Shown here: piece by piece, positions 36,801 to 44,307 of the stretch | Position numbering within the stretch: the stretch's first letter is position 1 | Layout: each line of letters opens with the position of its first letter | Assembly: GCA_014302835.1 (NCBI GenBank) | Contig: CP060294.1 | Span: forward strand, 2,381,067-2,445,066 | Length of the DNA: 64,000 bases | Reading direction: 5' to 3' | Source of the DNA: Pedobacter sp. PAMC26386 | GTDB lineage: Bacteria > Bacteroidota > Bacteroidia > Sphingobacteriales > Sphingobacteriaceae | The notes under the pieces: model-generated | Seen by the model: the letters and a program-made list of their open reading frames with translations, nothing else | Database searches by the model: none | Told to the model about the DNA's origin: nothing | Program-made: the position numbers and the translations under genes

Positions 36801-37724
36801 AAATAATTCTGTAGAATAATTAAATAGAATACTAAATGGGTAATTGAAAAGAGAACCAACTTCTGGCGGTGTTTGATTATCTAGTTTTGGATATGATTTC
36901 TTTTGTTGATAGTCAACCATTTCATCAATCCAAACTTGAAGGCAAGCAGACATATTACCATATTCCGGTCTGATTAACTCTTCTAAGCCAGCATAATTTG
37001 ATCTGAATTTCTCAATATTTTCAAGAATATGTTTAGCATAACCATATAGTGTAAACAGCTCTTGTGGATTTAATTCTGATTTTAATGGATCAATAAATTT
37101 ACCATTCTGTACATTTACAAATGGCAGTTTGTCTTTAAGATGATAAGCTACAGAGGTAAATAAAAAGCTGTCGGGCGAGGTCCCGCCAACAACGCTCCCC
37201 TTAAACGAAATCACATCAATAAATGGTATTTTATCTGCATTATTAGCTAGCGATTGATCACACCATAATGGTTGCCTCTCAAACAGCATATTTCCGAATG
37301 CACCAATAGGCTCATAGATATTCGCCGTATCGATGAGTTGTTGCCCATCAGAATATGCTAAGTGAATTCTATTAACCTCTATATCTTTATAGTTTAGTGC
37401 AATACAACTAATAAAGCCTTTCCATTCACTAATCAAAGATTTGTAAAACAGCATTAACCCTGAGACTGCCGCATCTTTGTCCTGAATATTATCGAGTGCG
37501 CTTTTAAACAGATTGGCTCTCGCAAATACTGAAGGTATTCCAGAAACAATAGTCCCTATGTTAACAGAAGAGTTTCCATCTTTATCAGCAGCTATTTCCG
37601 GTATTAAAATGTTTTTAGTAAAAACTTCTAATTGAGGGATTTTATCCCAGGCAAATTCAACCCCATTTGGTTCCGTTTTAGCGTGAACTTTTATCGCCAG
37701 TGCTTTTATTCTTTTATCTGACAT
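33810..37724 (-). CDS. giant Hsp70/actin-fold ATPase, SrfB-like
   Basis: A 1304-residue protein. Two nucleotide-binding loops of the actin/Hsp70 fold are visible: phosphate-1 SPAFLGVDFGSTNSSIAYF near residue 600 and phosphate-2 LVLCFDIGGSTTDITALCQ near 925. A later FAGKGSRIFDWF near 1075 fits the adenosine motif. It resembles 'virulence factor SrfB' proteins but is longer, with a 590-residue N-terminal domain of unknown type. Between the loops (about 840-890) is a linker with four or five Trp-Gly repeats. ATP binding is likely. It follows the tubulin-like gene by 6 bp in the ter operon. SrfB assignment is from pattern memory. Confidence 0.75.
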   Translation of the reverse strand: MSDKRIKALAIKVHAKTEPNGVEFAWDKIPQLEVFTKNILIPEIAADKDGNSSVNIGTIVSGIPSVFARANLFKSALDNIQDKDAAVSGLMLFYKSLISEWKGFISCIALNYKDIEVNRIHLAYSDGQQLIDTANIYEPIGAFGNMLFERQPLWCDQSLANNADKIPFIDVISFKGSVVGGTSPDSFLFTSVAYHLKDKLPFVNVQNGKFIDPLKSELNPQELFTLYGYAKHILENIEKFRSNYAGLEELIRPEYGNMSACLQVWIDEMVDYQQKKSYPKLDNQTPPEVGSLFNYPFSILFNYSTELFGSEGIIYSESKEGRIVFDPKDLLLPDTTEIAQIDFGREGIETRNYLKSKPILLLAAETKGQPNNYAYFTLPLTPLALNVFGATLDALVGISDTSNVKSRITAIYDPNDKDGERLTVNLKLYTEMGNEIIKEVIYKITAASIEGKDILMWPNFISKQWNRYFLYSEIPHNDAKFQATPFIGNVDDDFFRIVLDEKGVPLYLASNGRAAIIPEKYGDIKAQLHITSNNAVADNRYKYEIYESNKPFKGVKFAHAGVDCGFGIIRYDGSGNTQSLPVNMLNSPRTLSPAFLGVDFGSTNSSIAYFSDHKNEVCESLKLTNKRVSLLSTDAKNNDKRPAMEDEIFFFQNDEILTNSIKSVLTIHDSRRIVNDSNILNDSIMAQAVKGGFPCFEKNLPIENAEDNRYILSYTRVGRAELVYNMKWSTQPIDKSYKTAYLSSLLLHVYAQLFIEGHEPHTLKWSYPSSMGKELLSEYRGIWDSLKEISPIVGNVKLKTYPPSDLSDIGDTTGSNTWSTPDADASWGSNNVTESAVPASGWGAAETNNKGWGNETKVPVVTGGWGNDSLTKTVNPINIATETAPVRFDFRRLSNEESLSEACAVANYLVRPNGGYSINPGELVLCFDIGGSTTDITALCQMGDGKAMIKQNSIRFAAERVAQATKFSPNFKNVLLKMCERKNISIQGLNNGNNKFSENTAPYYFEQVVDRLEASDFETFYLLIAAECKEMMSINLYVTGLIMFYAGQLAYKLRNEIVKSEDAPPVVKANPPKIKIAFAGKGSRIFDWFTAVNPKAADDYYTQMFIRGMGGEAVARQTIMPINTNPLKIIDINSQRGINNADVKYEVSKGLAIPTNITSILVPTNKQAIEILGEDNFCVVTPTGELKYLESTNSITPEMLEHIGNHFICLPPEGKPHCPRFMDFADLFYKVSSTMFGLKMNSADFMAGFQDMNIENYIKGEPGFIRAQKRKHDDQKEFDYVAPIIILEGMKFFEKHLLKGIQKQ

Positions 37725-37730
37725 GTCCCT

Positions 37731-39374
37731 TTAGTTTATATCGAAGTTTTGTGAAATAGTAAGTGCATTAAAAATATGAGCGAGGAATTTCTCTTTTGTA
37801 GTGTTTACTTTTTGCTCATCTTTAGGATTGGTATCAATCAGTTTTTCAACAAAAGTGCCATATCTGTTACCAAAGACCCCTCCTTTTGACCAATGATGTT
37901 TTTCGTCAAGGAAGATTGTTCCTACGTCTAATTTTTTCAGTTCTATTGGATTATCTGGAAATGCTTTGCTGTCAAACAGGAATCTACCCGGAGCTACAGA
38001 ATTTCTTACCTGGTACAACCAGCCGGGTATAAACTTCGCATCTTTAAAAGTGTACGCAAACAGCTTGAAGTATTCATTGATATCTTTACATTCTGCGTCT
38101 GTGATGGTACTATATTGAAATAATTTCTGCTTCTCACATCTGGTAATAAACCCTTTAATACCAGAATCATCAAAAGCAGCCCCGTTAACAGTCAACGAGA
38201 TATGTGCCAGAGAAAAGAAGGCCCCCAACTTATTGACGAAAATTTCACCAGCCCCATTTTCTTTACCAATAAAATCATCAAAAGAAAAATTGAATGAATT
38301 GTCCTTAAATTCTACTGCCTTATATAAATAGTCTGCCTTTGCACTATCAAAACCGTCAGTTCTGGTAAAAAAATCATAGGATGCGCAGGCGCATAATAAT
38401 TCTGTGATATGGCATGGATTCTTTTGTTCACTCCCACCGGTTATAGTTTTGTTTGAGGCATTGTTCTCATCAACCCTTTTACTTTCTATTGGCCAGCCAA
38501 TATGATATAGTAGTTTGTAGCATTTCTGTACAGTTGGATCACTTTGGTAAAATTGTAACGCAGCCTGACTATTTAGTGGAAAGAAGGACGAATCTGCAAT
38601 AACGCTATTAGCTTTACTCGACTTTTGTTGAGCATCTGGTTTATTAAATGTAAAATATTCTGTAAGTAAAGTAGAGCCAAACTTTGCCTTAGAAAAATCT
38701 ATACTTGCAGTTCCATTGGAACGAATCTTTACAAAATCCTGAAGTGCTTTGGGTATCACAGGAATAGAAGATGCCCCAGTTCCTCCAAATACGGATCCGA
38801 AAATAAATACCCTGGAAGCAGCACCTGCTTTTTCCAGTTTACCCATAAAAGAATCCAGTTCCCGTTCTTGAGATTGCACTGCAGATCCTTTTAAAATGTT
38901 TCTTGCTGCTTCAACAATACCATGATACATTAGCATAGAGCCTAAATGTGTTTGCGCACGATAGCCATGTTCTAAAGCAAATTCTTGTACAGACTTTGTA
39001 TCGAGAAACAAATCGGAGATCAATTTATTAGCCTTTTGCTGTTCTGGTGTACCCGTTGAAATTTTGCTTATGTTTTTATAATTCTCTCTTCCAGGACCAG
39101 AATAATTAGTCCAGAATCTATGTAAATTAAGCTTTGCTGAAAAGAAAGTGTTTGCATTAGGTGTGCCGCCTAAAGCTGTGCCAGAAGTTTTGATTCGGTT
39201 GTATAAATTGATAAGTTCTTCAACTCTACCCTTATTACCGTTATTCTGATCAGTATCTAACGTTAACACTTCTATTTCCTGGTTATCAAACATTCCAATA
39301 CCACACAAGTGGGTGAAAGATTCTAAACAGCGCATTCCAGTACCGCCTATTGCGATTACAAATAATTTATCCAT
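37731..39374 (-). CDS. tubulin-like GTPase-fold protein (Tubulin_2 type)
   Basis: A 547-residue soluble protein. It starts LFVIAIGGTGMRCLESF, a nucleotide-binding glycine motif, then LTLDTDQNNGN, and the tubulin signature appears as SVFGGTGASSIPVIPKAL with GGTGAS at residues 197-202 (tubulin/FtsZ G-box is GGGTGT/S). Members of Tubulin_2 are bacterial tubulin-like proteins of unknown job, often next to VWA, TerD or Hsp70-like genes. It could polymerise with GTP. It lies 20 bp downstream of a small membrane protein and 6 bp upstream of the Hsp70/actin-fold gene, so tubulin-like and actin-like proteins are made together. Confidence 0.82.
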   Translation of the reverse strand: MDKLFVIAIGGTGMRCLESFTHLCGIGMFDNQEIEVLTLDTDQNNGNKGRVEELINLYNRIKTSGTALGGTPNANTFFSAKLNLHRFWTNYSGPGRENYKNISKISTGTPEQQKANKLISDLFLDTKSVQEFALEHGYRAQTHLGSMLMYHGIVEAARNILKGSAVQSQERELDSFMGKLEKAGAASRVFIFGSVFGGTGASSIPVIPKALQDFVKIRSNGTASIDFSKAKFGSTLLTEYFTFNKPDAQQKSSKANSVIADSSFFPLNSQAALQFYQSDPTVQKCYKLLYHIGWPIESKRVDENNASNKTITGGSEQKNPCHITELLCACASYDFFTRTDGFDSAKADYLYKAVEFKDNSFNFSFDDFIGKENGAGEIFVNKLGAFFSLAHISLTVNGAAFDDSGIKGFITRCEKQKLFQYSTITDAECKDINEYFKLFAYTFKDAKFIPGWLYQVRNSVAPGRFLFDSKAFPDNPIELKKLDVGTIFLDEKHHWSKGGVFGNRYGTFVEKLIDTNPKDEQKVNTTKEKFLAHIFNALTISQNFDIN

Positions 39375-39394
39375 TAAAATATTCTTTTGGGAAA

Positions 39395-39733
39395 TTAAAA
39401 CCAGTGACCAATTTTGCCGTTAGTAAATACTTTACTCAATATGAAGCCTAAAAGGATGTATAAGACAAACCCAATAGCTGTTCCTATGCTTAAGGCATTT
39501 ATATAATTGTTTAAGACCATCACGTTTGCATCAGGCTTGAAAACAAAATAACCTAATAAGAAGCCCACTGCCGGATTCAAAATTGCCAAAATCCAAAACC
39601 AGGTCCTCCGCGATTGCGGATCTTTAGGATTACTGCCCCCTTCAAATTTTATAGCATTTGAAATTATTGCCGCAAATAGAAGAAAGATTAAGGCTGCAAT
39701 TATTGAGATGATGTAAGCTGTTGTAGATTCCAT
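39395..39733 (-). CDS. membrane protein of the ter operon
   Basis: A 112-residue protein with three membrane helices (about residues 6-26, 45-63 and 82-103). The polar loop after helix 1 (KFEGGSNPKDPQSRRTW) is cytosolic if the basic residues obey the positive-inside rule. No motif for transport. It sits 28 bp after the lipoprotein gene and 20 bp before the tubulin-like gene and may anchor that filament or complex to the inner membrane. Family not recognised. Confidence 0.7.
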   Translation of the reverse strand: MESTTAYIISIIAALIFLLFAAIISNAIKFEGGSNPKDPQSRRTWFWILAILNPAVGFLLGYFVFKPDANVMVLNNYINALSIGTAIGFVLYILLGFILSKVFTNGKIGHWF

Positions 39734-39761
39734 TTTATAATTTATTATGAGTTGCGATTAA

Positions 39762-41306
39762 TTATTGTTGAGTTTTGATGTAGTATGAATAGATTACTTT
39801 ATTAGTAGGTTTAAGTTCTTGTAAAGTATTCTTTATAGATTCAAACAAAGCTATATTAGGTACATGCTTAACATTAACCCACCGAAATTTCGAAAGCTTT
39901 GTACTTACAAGATTAGGCGTAGCGGTATTTAATACGATATCTACCTTAACTATCCCATCTGGATTTTGAATGTTTTTCAGATTGAAATTCGGGTGAAAAG
40001 ACACTCCGAATTCTGCATTTTTATTATTTGAGCTTTTGGTGTTTGTAAACAGATTTTTATTTAATGTAAAAACCTCATTAATAGGATTTCCAGGTCCAGG
40101 CTTGAAGATCCATTTCTCTTTTAATTTTCCATCAGTATTGTAACAGTCTAAAGCGACAACATCAGTCTCATTATCAGCAAACTTAGCCTCACCGCTCCCT
40201 CCTTTAGTCAATTTTGGTTTATGTTTTTTAGCTTCAGCAGATTTGGAGAAATTTTCAAAATCTGATGTGACATCTGAAACTTTCACATCAAAATCGCCAT
40301 ATGTATAACTATCCTCATTACTTAGATCAATGTGTAGCTTTCTAAAGAAATCATTAAATTGATTCTGACTCGAATAGGTGGTGTGAAGCTGAACTATTGT
40401 TTTCCAGTCTACGCCTAAAGGATAGAATTCAAAATGATTTCCATTTTTAAGTCCATTTACATAATTATCCTTTAAATCCAGAACATTTTTAGCTTTATCT
40501 GACTTACCGCTAGCATCATAAAACACTCCTCCTACCTTCTCACCAGCATACTCTGTGCTTAGTTTATATGCTTTATTAGATAAATCAAACCTTGTTGTTA
40601 ATGGTCCCAGTTTAGACTCGAGTTTGGAAATCATACTCGATGCATTTGGATTACCACAATTAAAAACTGTGAAATAAAGGTGTTTATTAACAGTACCTTC
40701 CTTATAGTCTGCAATAAAGAAGTGGATTGTATTTCCTTTCTCTAGCCATTTAGAGAATGGTATTTTCAGAAAAGCTGTATTAGTGACCTCGATGTTTTTT
40801 TGCCATTCTTCAAAGTCAGTAATTAGTAGTGCATCATTATTATCTTCTACAATTTTTTCAACCGCAGACTGGATTGGAGCCCAGATATCGACATATTGCT
40901 TCGGGTCACTTACTTGCTGACCAAGTTCAGTTGTATTTGTAATATTTAAAGGTGTTATTTTATTGGAACCCAGCTTATAAACATCAAATTTTTGAGCCAA
41001 AACAGTATTGAAACAGTTAGTCATCATTCCTTTAATACCTGGATCAGCAAATGCTTTATTAATACCAGACGAAAAATCTATATATAAGGCAGGATTACCA
41101 CTTTTTGAATTGGCATTATTTGGAGCAATAATATTATTATAGGCTTCTATGCGCTTACCCAATTCCTGATCATAAGGGTTAAATTTTATAGTTGCGAATG
41201 GATCTTCTGATACTCCAGAATTACTTCCTCCGCAAGCAGCTGCGATTATTAATAGTCCAAATACTCCTGTGCCTCTGAAAAAACTCAGAGTCTTACCTAT
41301 TTTCAT
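39762..41306 (-). CDS. ter-operon lipoprotein with a possible VWA-like fold
   Basis: A 514-residue exported lipoprotein (GLLIIAAAC, lipidated C25, followed by GGSNS). The region from about 74 to 167 looks like a von Willebrand A fold: ALYIDFSSG (D77, a changed MIDAS DxSxS with G at the last place) and DALLITDFEEW (T163, D164) at the place of the TDG loop. The rest is mixed, with a C-terminal beta-rich half (FGVSFHPNFNLKNIQNPDGIVKVDIVL). VWA proteins are frequent partners of TerD families. The lipoprotein is outside the cytosol, so it would sense or bind envelope ligands. The VWA call is inference. Confidence 0.7.
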   Translation of the reverse strand: MKIGKTLSFFRGTGVFGLLIIAAACGGSNSGVSEDPFATIKFNPYDQELGKRIEAYNNIIAPNNANSKSGNPALYIDFSSGINKAFADPGIKGMMTNCFNTVLAQKFDVYKLGSNKITPLNITNTTELGQQVSDPKQYVDIWAPIQSAVEKIVEDNNDALLITDFEEWQKNIEVTNTAFLKIPFSKWLEKGNTIHFFIADYKEGTVNKHLYFTVFNCGNPNASSMISKLESKLGPLTTRFDLSNKAYKLSTEYAGEKVGGVFYDASGKSDKAKNVLDLKDNYVNGLKNGNHFEFYPLGVDWKTIVQLHTTYSSQNQFNDFFRKLHIDLSNEDSYTYGDFDVKVSDVTSDFENFSKSAEAKKHKPKLTKGGSGEAKFADNETDVVALDCYNTDGKLKEKWIFKPGPGNPINEVFTLNKNLFTNTKSSNNKNAEFGVSFHPNFNLKNIQNPDGIVKVDIVLNTATPNLVSTKLSKFRWVNVKHVPNIALFESIKNTLQELKPTNKVIYSYYIKTQQ

Positions 41307-41317
41307 AATTTATAATT

Positions 41318-42430
41318 TTAATAGCTATTATTTAACTGTTGATCGGTTTGGATCACTTTGACTTTGGTACTTTCTAATCTCACAACAACCTCATTCAAAA
41401 TATTTGCATGCTTATATAAATCATCAAGAGATTGTATTTCATATTTGATTTCCTTCTTATTCTCATCAAGAACTGCTAAATATTTTTTGGTGTTCAGATA
41501 TAGCCTGCAAATTGTCTTACGATTGTTATCATCCAATAGAATTGCAAAATAGGAAAGTGCATCCCTGTAAGTAATCCTTTTAGAATCGATAGTTTCTCTA
41601 AGAATGGATTTAACAACGAAAAATCCTTCAATCTCCTCTTCAGTTGTTACTATTCCAGATTCTGGCTCAACACCTATAACCTCTTCTATTTTAGCAGCCT
41701 CTGCTGCATCTTTGTCTTTTTCCTGGTTAAGAGCAGATTTTAAACGCTCGCTAATTGCATCACTGATTAACTGATTAAAAGAGCGTTTAATAATAGGTGC
41801 AAATTGTTCTTTAACCTTAGCTGTGATTACCTTAGGATATACCTGTTTGGTGAAAAAGGTGATAAAACCATCTGAAGGATCAGCAACCTCTTTATGGAGC
41901 AGGCTTTTCAGTTCGTTCAAATATTTCAATTCACTTGCAGTGTTTGTAATATTCTCTACATCAAAATATGACTTATGGAATTTTTTCAACTCCGCTATTT
42001 CTGCATCCTTAATTTCGGCTAGTTTGAATTCAAAAAATGGAGTACTATCCATTTTATTCTTTTCAACCAGATCTGTATAAAAGCGATATACCAACCCATT
42101 AGTCAGTAAACCAAACTTAGCCTTAGTCGTATGGAAGTACCTAAACAACTGAGAATTGTGAGGATCTAAATTTTCCAGATGATGCTTGCACTCGATTAGT
42201 ATAGTTGGCTCCCCATCTTTCATAATTGCATAATCAACCTTCTCCCCTTTTTTAATCCCCAAATCAGCAATGTATTCAGGATTCACTTCAAATGGATTAA
42301 AGACATCATATCCCATAATTTGAATGAAAGGCATAACCAAAGCATTTTTAGTAGCTTCTTCTGTTTGTATTTGTGGCAACATCTTCTCTACACGAGAGGC
42401 TAGCTGCGCAATCTGATCTTTAAAATCCAT
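41318..42430 (-). CDS. HsdR_N-like PD-(D/E)xK endonuclease
   Basis: A 370-residue protein. The first 140 residues match the N-terminal nuclease domain of type I restriction R subunits (HSDR_N_2): TEEATKNALVMPFIQIMGYDVFNPFEV, then KVDYAIMKDGEPTILIECKHH (D then ExK catalytic core) and SQLFRYFHTTKAKFGLLTNGLVYRFY. There is no helicase part. The C-terminal half is helical plus a small beta domain (TYRDALSYFAILLDDNNRKTICRLYL). So it is a stand-alone nuclease or DNA-binding protein. It lies 11 bp upstream of the lipoprotein gene within the ter operon. Linking a DNA-processing protein to TerD genes fits earlier descriptions of Ter systems. Confidence 0.82.
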   Translation of the reverse strand: MDFKDQIAQLASRVEKMLPQIQTEEATKNALVMPFIQIMGYDVFNPFEVNPEYIADLGIKKGEKVDYAIMKDGEPTILIECKHHLENLDPHNSQLFRYFHTTKAKFGLLTNGLVYRFYTDLVEKNKMDSTPFFEFKLAEIKDAEIAELKKFHKSYFDVENITNTASELKYLNELKSLLHKEVADPSDGFITFFTKQVYPKVITAKVKEQFAPIIKRSFNQLISDAISERLKSALNQEKDKDAAEAAKIEEVIGVEPESGIVTTEEEIEGFFVVKSILRETIDSKRITYRDALSYFAILLDDNNRKTICRLYLNTKKYLAVLDENKKEIKYEIQSLDDLYKHANILNEVVVRLESTKVKVIQTDQQLNNSY

Positions 42431-42450
42431 TGAGTTTTTTATTTAGTATT

Positions 42451-42663
42451 TTATTTCTCCCAGCCACATAAAGTCCTTCCTTTACTTTTCGCTTTCACTA
42501 AAGTTGTTGTCAGAATCCTATACTGACAATTACTCAAGCCCCGGCAATTCGACTTATAATGGTATTTTTTGGTTTTACTACTACCACAGACATATACCGT
42601 TCTTGAGTTTTTGTGAATGACATTATTAAAAAGAAGGGAAACCAACAGTAAAATTATTTTCAT
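42451..42663 (-). CDS. small secreted Cys protein of the ter operon
   Basis: A 70-residue protein, signal-like hydrophobic start (about 1-16), then VYVCGSSKTKKYHYKSNCRGLSNCQYRI and LCGWEK at the end. The same VYVC...YH...C-GL..C module occurs in the secreted protein at 28547-28786. Cysteines at about 26, 41 and 47 could hold a metal. It sits 20 bp before the nuclease gene and 41 bp after the YidD-like gene. Function unknown. Confidence 0.6.
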   Translation of the reverse strand: MKIILLLVSLLFNNVIHKNSRTVYVCGSSKTKKYHYKSNCRGLSNCQYRILTTTLVKAKSKGRTLCGWEK

Positions 42664-42704
42664 CAGTATATAGTTATTTGGACATTATAACTGTTAGTCT
42701 ATTT

Positions 42705-42992
42705 TTAATATCTTTTGATAAACCTCTCTGAAATTTCGTCTTCTTTAAGAACCTGGCCGTTTTGTAGTATCATGGTTTTACATCCGTCTATGGGGTTCTC
42801 AAAAATGTGAAAGCCATTCCTGCAATTTTGGAACCTATATCTCAGTGCTACTAGGCCTTTTTGAAGCCCCTCTTTTTTTGATGTTTGATACACATGTTGA
42901 GAGCAACTGGTTCTGAATATACATTGGCGTCTTTTGCTTTCAGGAAAAATAGCCCAGTAAGACCTAATCACCAGAAGGAGTAGAATTTCCAT
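42705..42992 (-). CDS. YidD-like membrane-insertion efficiency factor
   Basis: A 95-residue protein with the YidD pattern: IRSYWAIFPESKRRQCIFRTSCSQHVYQTSKKEGLQKGLVALRYRFQNCRNGF, where CxFxxSCSxY and RxxxCxxG are the family marks. The first 15 residues are an amphipathic or membrane helix. The housekeeping yidD lies next to rnpA and yidC; this copy sits in the ter operon, so it is a second, accessory homologue. It may help place one of the operon's membrane proteins. The DUF4177-like gene ends 2 bp upstream. Confidence 0.8.
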   Translation of the reverse strand: MEILLLLVIRSYWAIFPESKRRQCIFRTSCSQHVYQTSKKEGLQKGLVALRYRFQNCRNGFHIFENPIDGCKTMILQNGQVLKEDEISERFIKRY

Positions 42993-42994
42993 GA

Positions 42995-43225
42995 TTAACC
43001 CCTACTGAAAACAACCATCTGATATGCTGCTAGATGCCCTGGTTTTCCCCCTCCAAAACATCCTGAAACTGGTTGGACATATGTGGATACACTTTCTAAT
43101 CTGACATATTCCCAACCTTGATGATTGAATTGCGCAATTAAGCTTTCTAACTGTTCGGCAACAGCGCTTATCGTTTCCTTCCGTTGGTTTAGAGTTGCTG
43201 TGAATGGTACTACTTTATATTCCAT
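42995..43225 (-). CDS. DUF4177-like small protein
   Basis: A 76-residue protein: MEYKVVPFTATL, then a helix AVAEQLESLIAQFNHQGWEYVRLESVSTYV and a C-terminal strand YQMVVFSRG. This strand-helix-strand plan with Q/NxxGWEYVxxE is the DUF4177 pattern. An insert with a cysteine and several glycines (VSGCFGGGKPGH) is unusual. First gene of the ter operon as I read it; the TACGG-GAAA-CCGTA palindrome lies 73 bp upstream of its start. Confidence 0.65.
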   Translation of the reverse strand: MEYKVVPFTATLNQRKETISAVAEQLESLIAQFNHQGWEYVRLESVSTYVQPVSGCFGGGKPGHLAAYQMVVFSRG

Positions 43226-43297
43226 GATAACCTTATTTTGAGTGAGTATCTTTTAATTATTCAACACATCAAAAGTATACAGGCCCGGGGGGCTTTC

Positions 43298-43315
43298 CTT
43301 ACGGGAAACCGTAAG
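43298..43315. promoter_or_regulatory. palindromic motif CTTACGG-GAAA-CCGTAAG (copy 2)
   Basis: Seven-base arms around GAAA. The inner 14-mer (43300-43313) is identical to 12612-12625 and to the reverse of 44391-44404. It lies in the spacer upstream of the first ter-operon gene. An outer GGCTT/AAAGCC arm with a bulge extends it, so an RNA hairpin is possible too. Confidence 0.5.
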
Positions 43316-43323
43316 CCGATAAA

Positions 43324-43548
43324 TTATTTGAGAAAGTAAATATCCCCAAATGGGTATCTTCTATGACTGCTTATTAAACATATTGCATAGCCACAGGGTA
43401 AGCACATAATATTTTTCACTGCTATTTTTTTGTTAAGCTTCTCAAGAATATTATAACCACAAACGACTTCCTTACGGCCATCTGTAAAACAATAATTTGT
43501 TGTCGAAAATTTCAACTTGGACTTAGGATTGAAAAAACAGCAAACCAA
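43324..43548 (-). CDS. doubtful 74-residue cysteine-rich frame
   Basis: Opens with TTG, has no ATG start until late, and begins about 14 bp downstream of the response-regulator terminator, so there is little room for a promoter. The translation has several cysteines (VCCFFNP, YCFTDGRKEVVCGY, MCLPCGYAICL). It could be a remnant of a small Cys-rich secreted protein like those at 28547 and 42451. Reported at low confidence. Confidence 0.2.
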   Translation of the reverse strand: MVCCFFNPKSKLKFSTTNYCFTDGRKEVVCGYNILEKLNKKIAVKNIMCLPCGYAICLISSHRRYPFGDIYFLK

Positions 43549-43561
43549 AAATATTTTATAA

Positions 43562-43595
43562 AAAAATAGCCAACTGATATCAGTTAGCTATTTTT
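43562..43595. terminator. hairpin terminator of the kinase/response-regulator genes
   Basis: AAAAATAGCCAACTGA and TCAGTTAGCTATTTTT pair with one bulge, near-palindromic, A run before and T run after. It lies 36 bp downstream of the response-regulator stop (minus strand) and separates the two-component genes from the ter operon. Confidence 0.75.
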
Positions 43596-43630
43596 CACAA
43601 AAACACACCTGTAATTCCTAAACAGAAGAA

Positions 43631-44299
43631 TTAAATAATGCCCATATCTTTACAATAAGCAATTAGTTGTTCATTATTGGAGAATTCCAATACCTCTCTC
43701 ATGAGATTAAAACGTTTTTCAACACTACTTAAACCAGACGGTTTAATATTATTTTTCTGTAAATAAATTGGAATCTCCTTTTGAATTATTCCTTTAGAGA
43801 GCAAGGAGATAATAGTGATGTCGTAATCTGTTAACTCGTAAGAATTTTTGTCTTTTATAGCCTGCCTTAAATCCACAGAAGTATAAGTTTTGTTTTTATA
43901 AACACAATCTATAGCTTTTTTAAGTTCTTTAGCATCATTACGTGCTTTACGTACATACCCATTGATTCCCAACTCTTTAAAAAGAGCAGCAATAACTACT
44001 TGCTTATTTTCTGCGGAGAAAACAATAGTTTTCAAATCAGATTGCATATTTTTCGCCGCTTTTATAAGTTCAGTACCCGCTGATATTTTCTGTTGCTGGT
44101 GGTCTTCCTCGAAAGAAAGATCAGTAATGAGCAGATCATATGGATCATCATTTTTTAGTGCCTTCTGTATACGAGTTAAAGCATCATCGCAATAAAATAC
44201 ATAATCGGCAGGTGGTATTCCAAGATCTGCTAATGTTTTTTGTACAGAAATATTGGCACTTTCGTGGTCTTCGGCAATTAATACTTTTTTGAACATCAT
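43631..44299 (-). CDS. response regulator, receiver plus LuxR/NarL-type HTH
   Basis: A 222-residue protein. The receiver has the acidic pair ED at 10-11, phosphoacceptor D60 (DLLITDLSF), T/S at VFSAENK and the conserved K in GYVRKARND. The C-terminal helix-turn-helix (about 155-215, LTDYDITIISLLSKGIIQKEIPIYLQKNN) is of the LuxR/NarL kind, though divergent. The partner kinase ends 8 bp upstream. A TACGG-GAAA-CCGTA palindrome sits 92 bp upstream of its start codon, inside the kinase gene. It likely controls the ter operon directly downstream (inference). Confidence 0.88.
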   Translation of the reverse strand: MMFKKVLIAEDHESANISVQKTLADLGIPPADYVFYCDDALTRIQKALKNDDPYDLLITDLSFEEDHQQQKISAGTELIKAAKNMQSDLKTIVFSAENKQVVIAALFKELGINGYVRKARNDAKELKKAIDCVYKNKTYTSVDLRQAIKDKNSYELTDYDITIISLLSKGIIQKEIPIYLQKNNIKPSGLSSVEKRFNLMREVLEFSNNEQLIAYCKDMGII

Positions 44300-44307
44300 C
44301 TATCGTT

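Noticed and set aside
43324-43548. Confident Cys-rich gene
   Set aside because: TTG start and no promoter room; listed only as doubtful.
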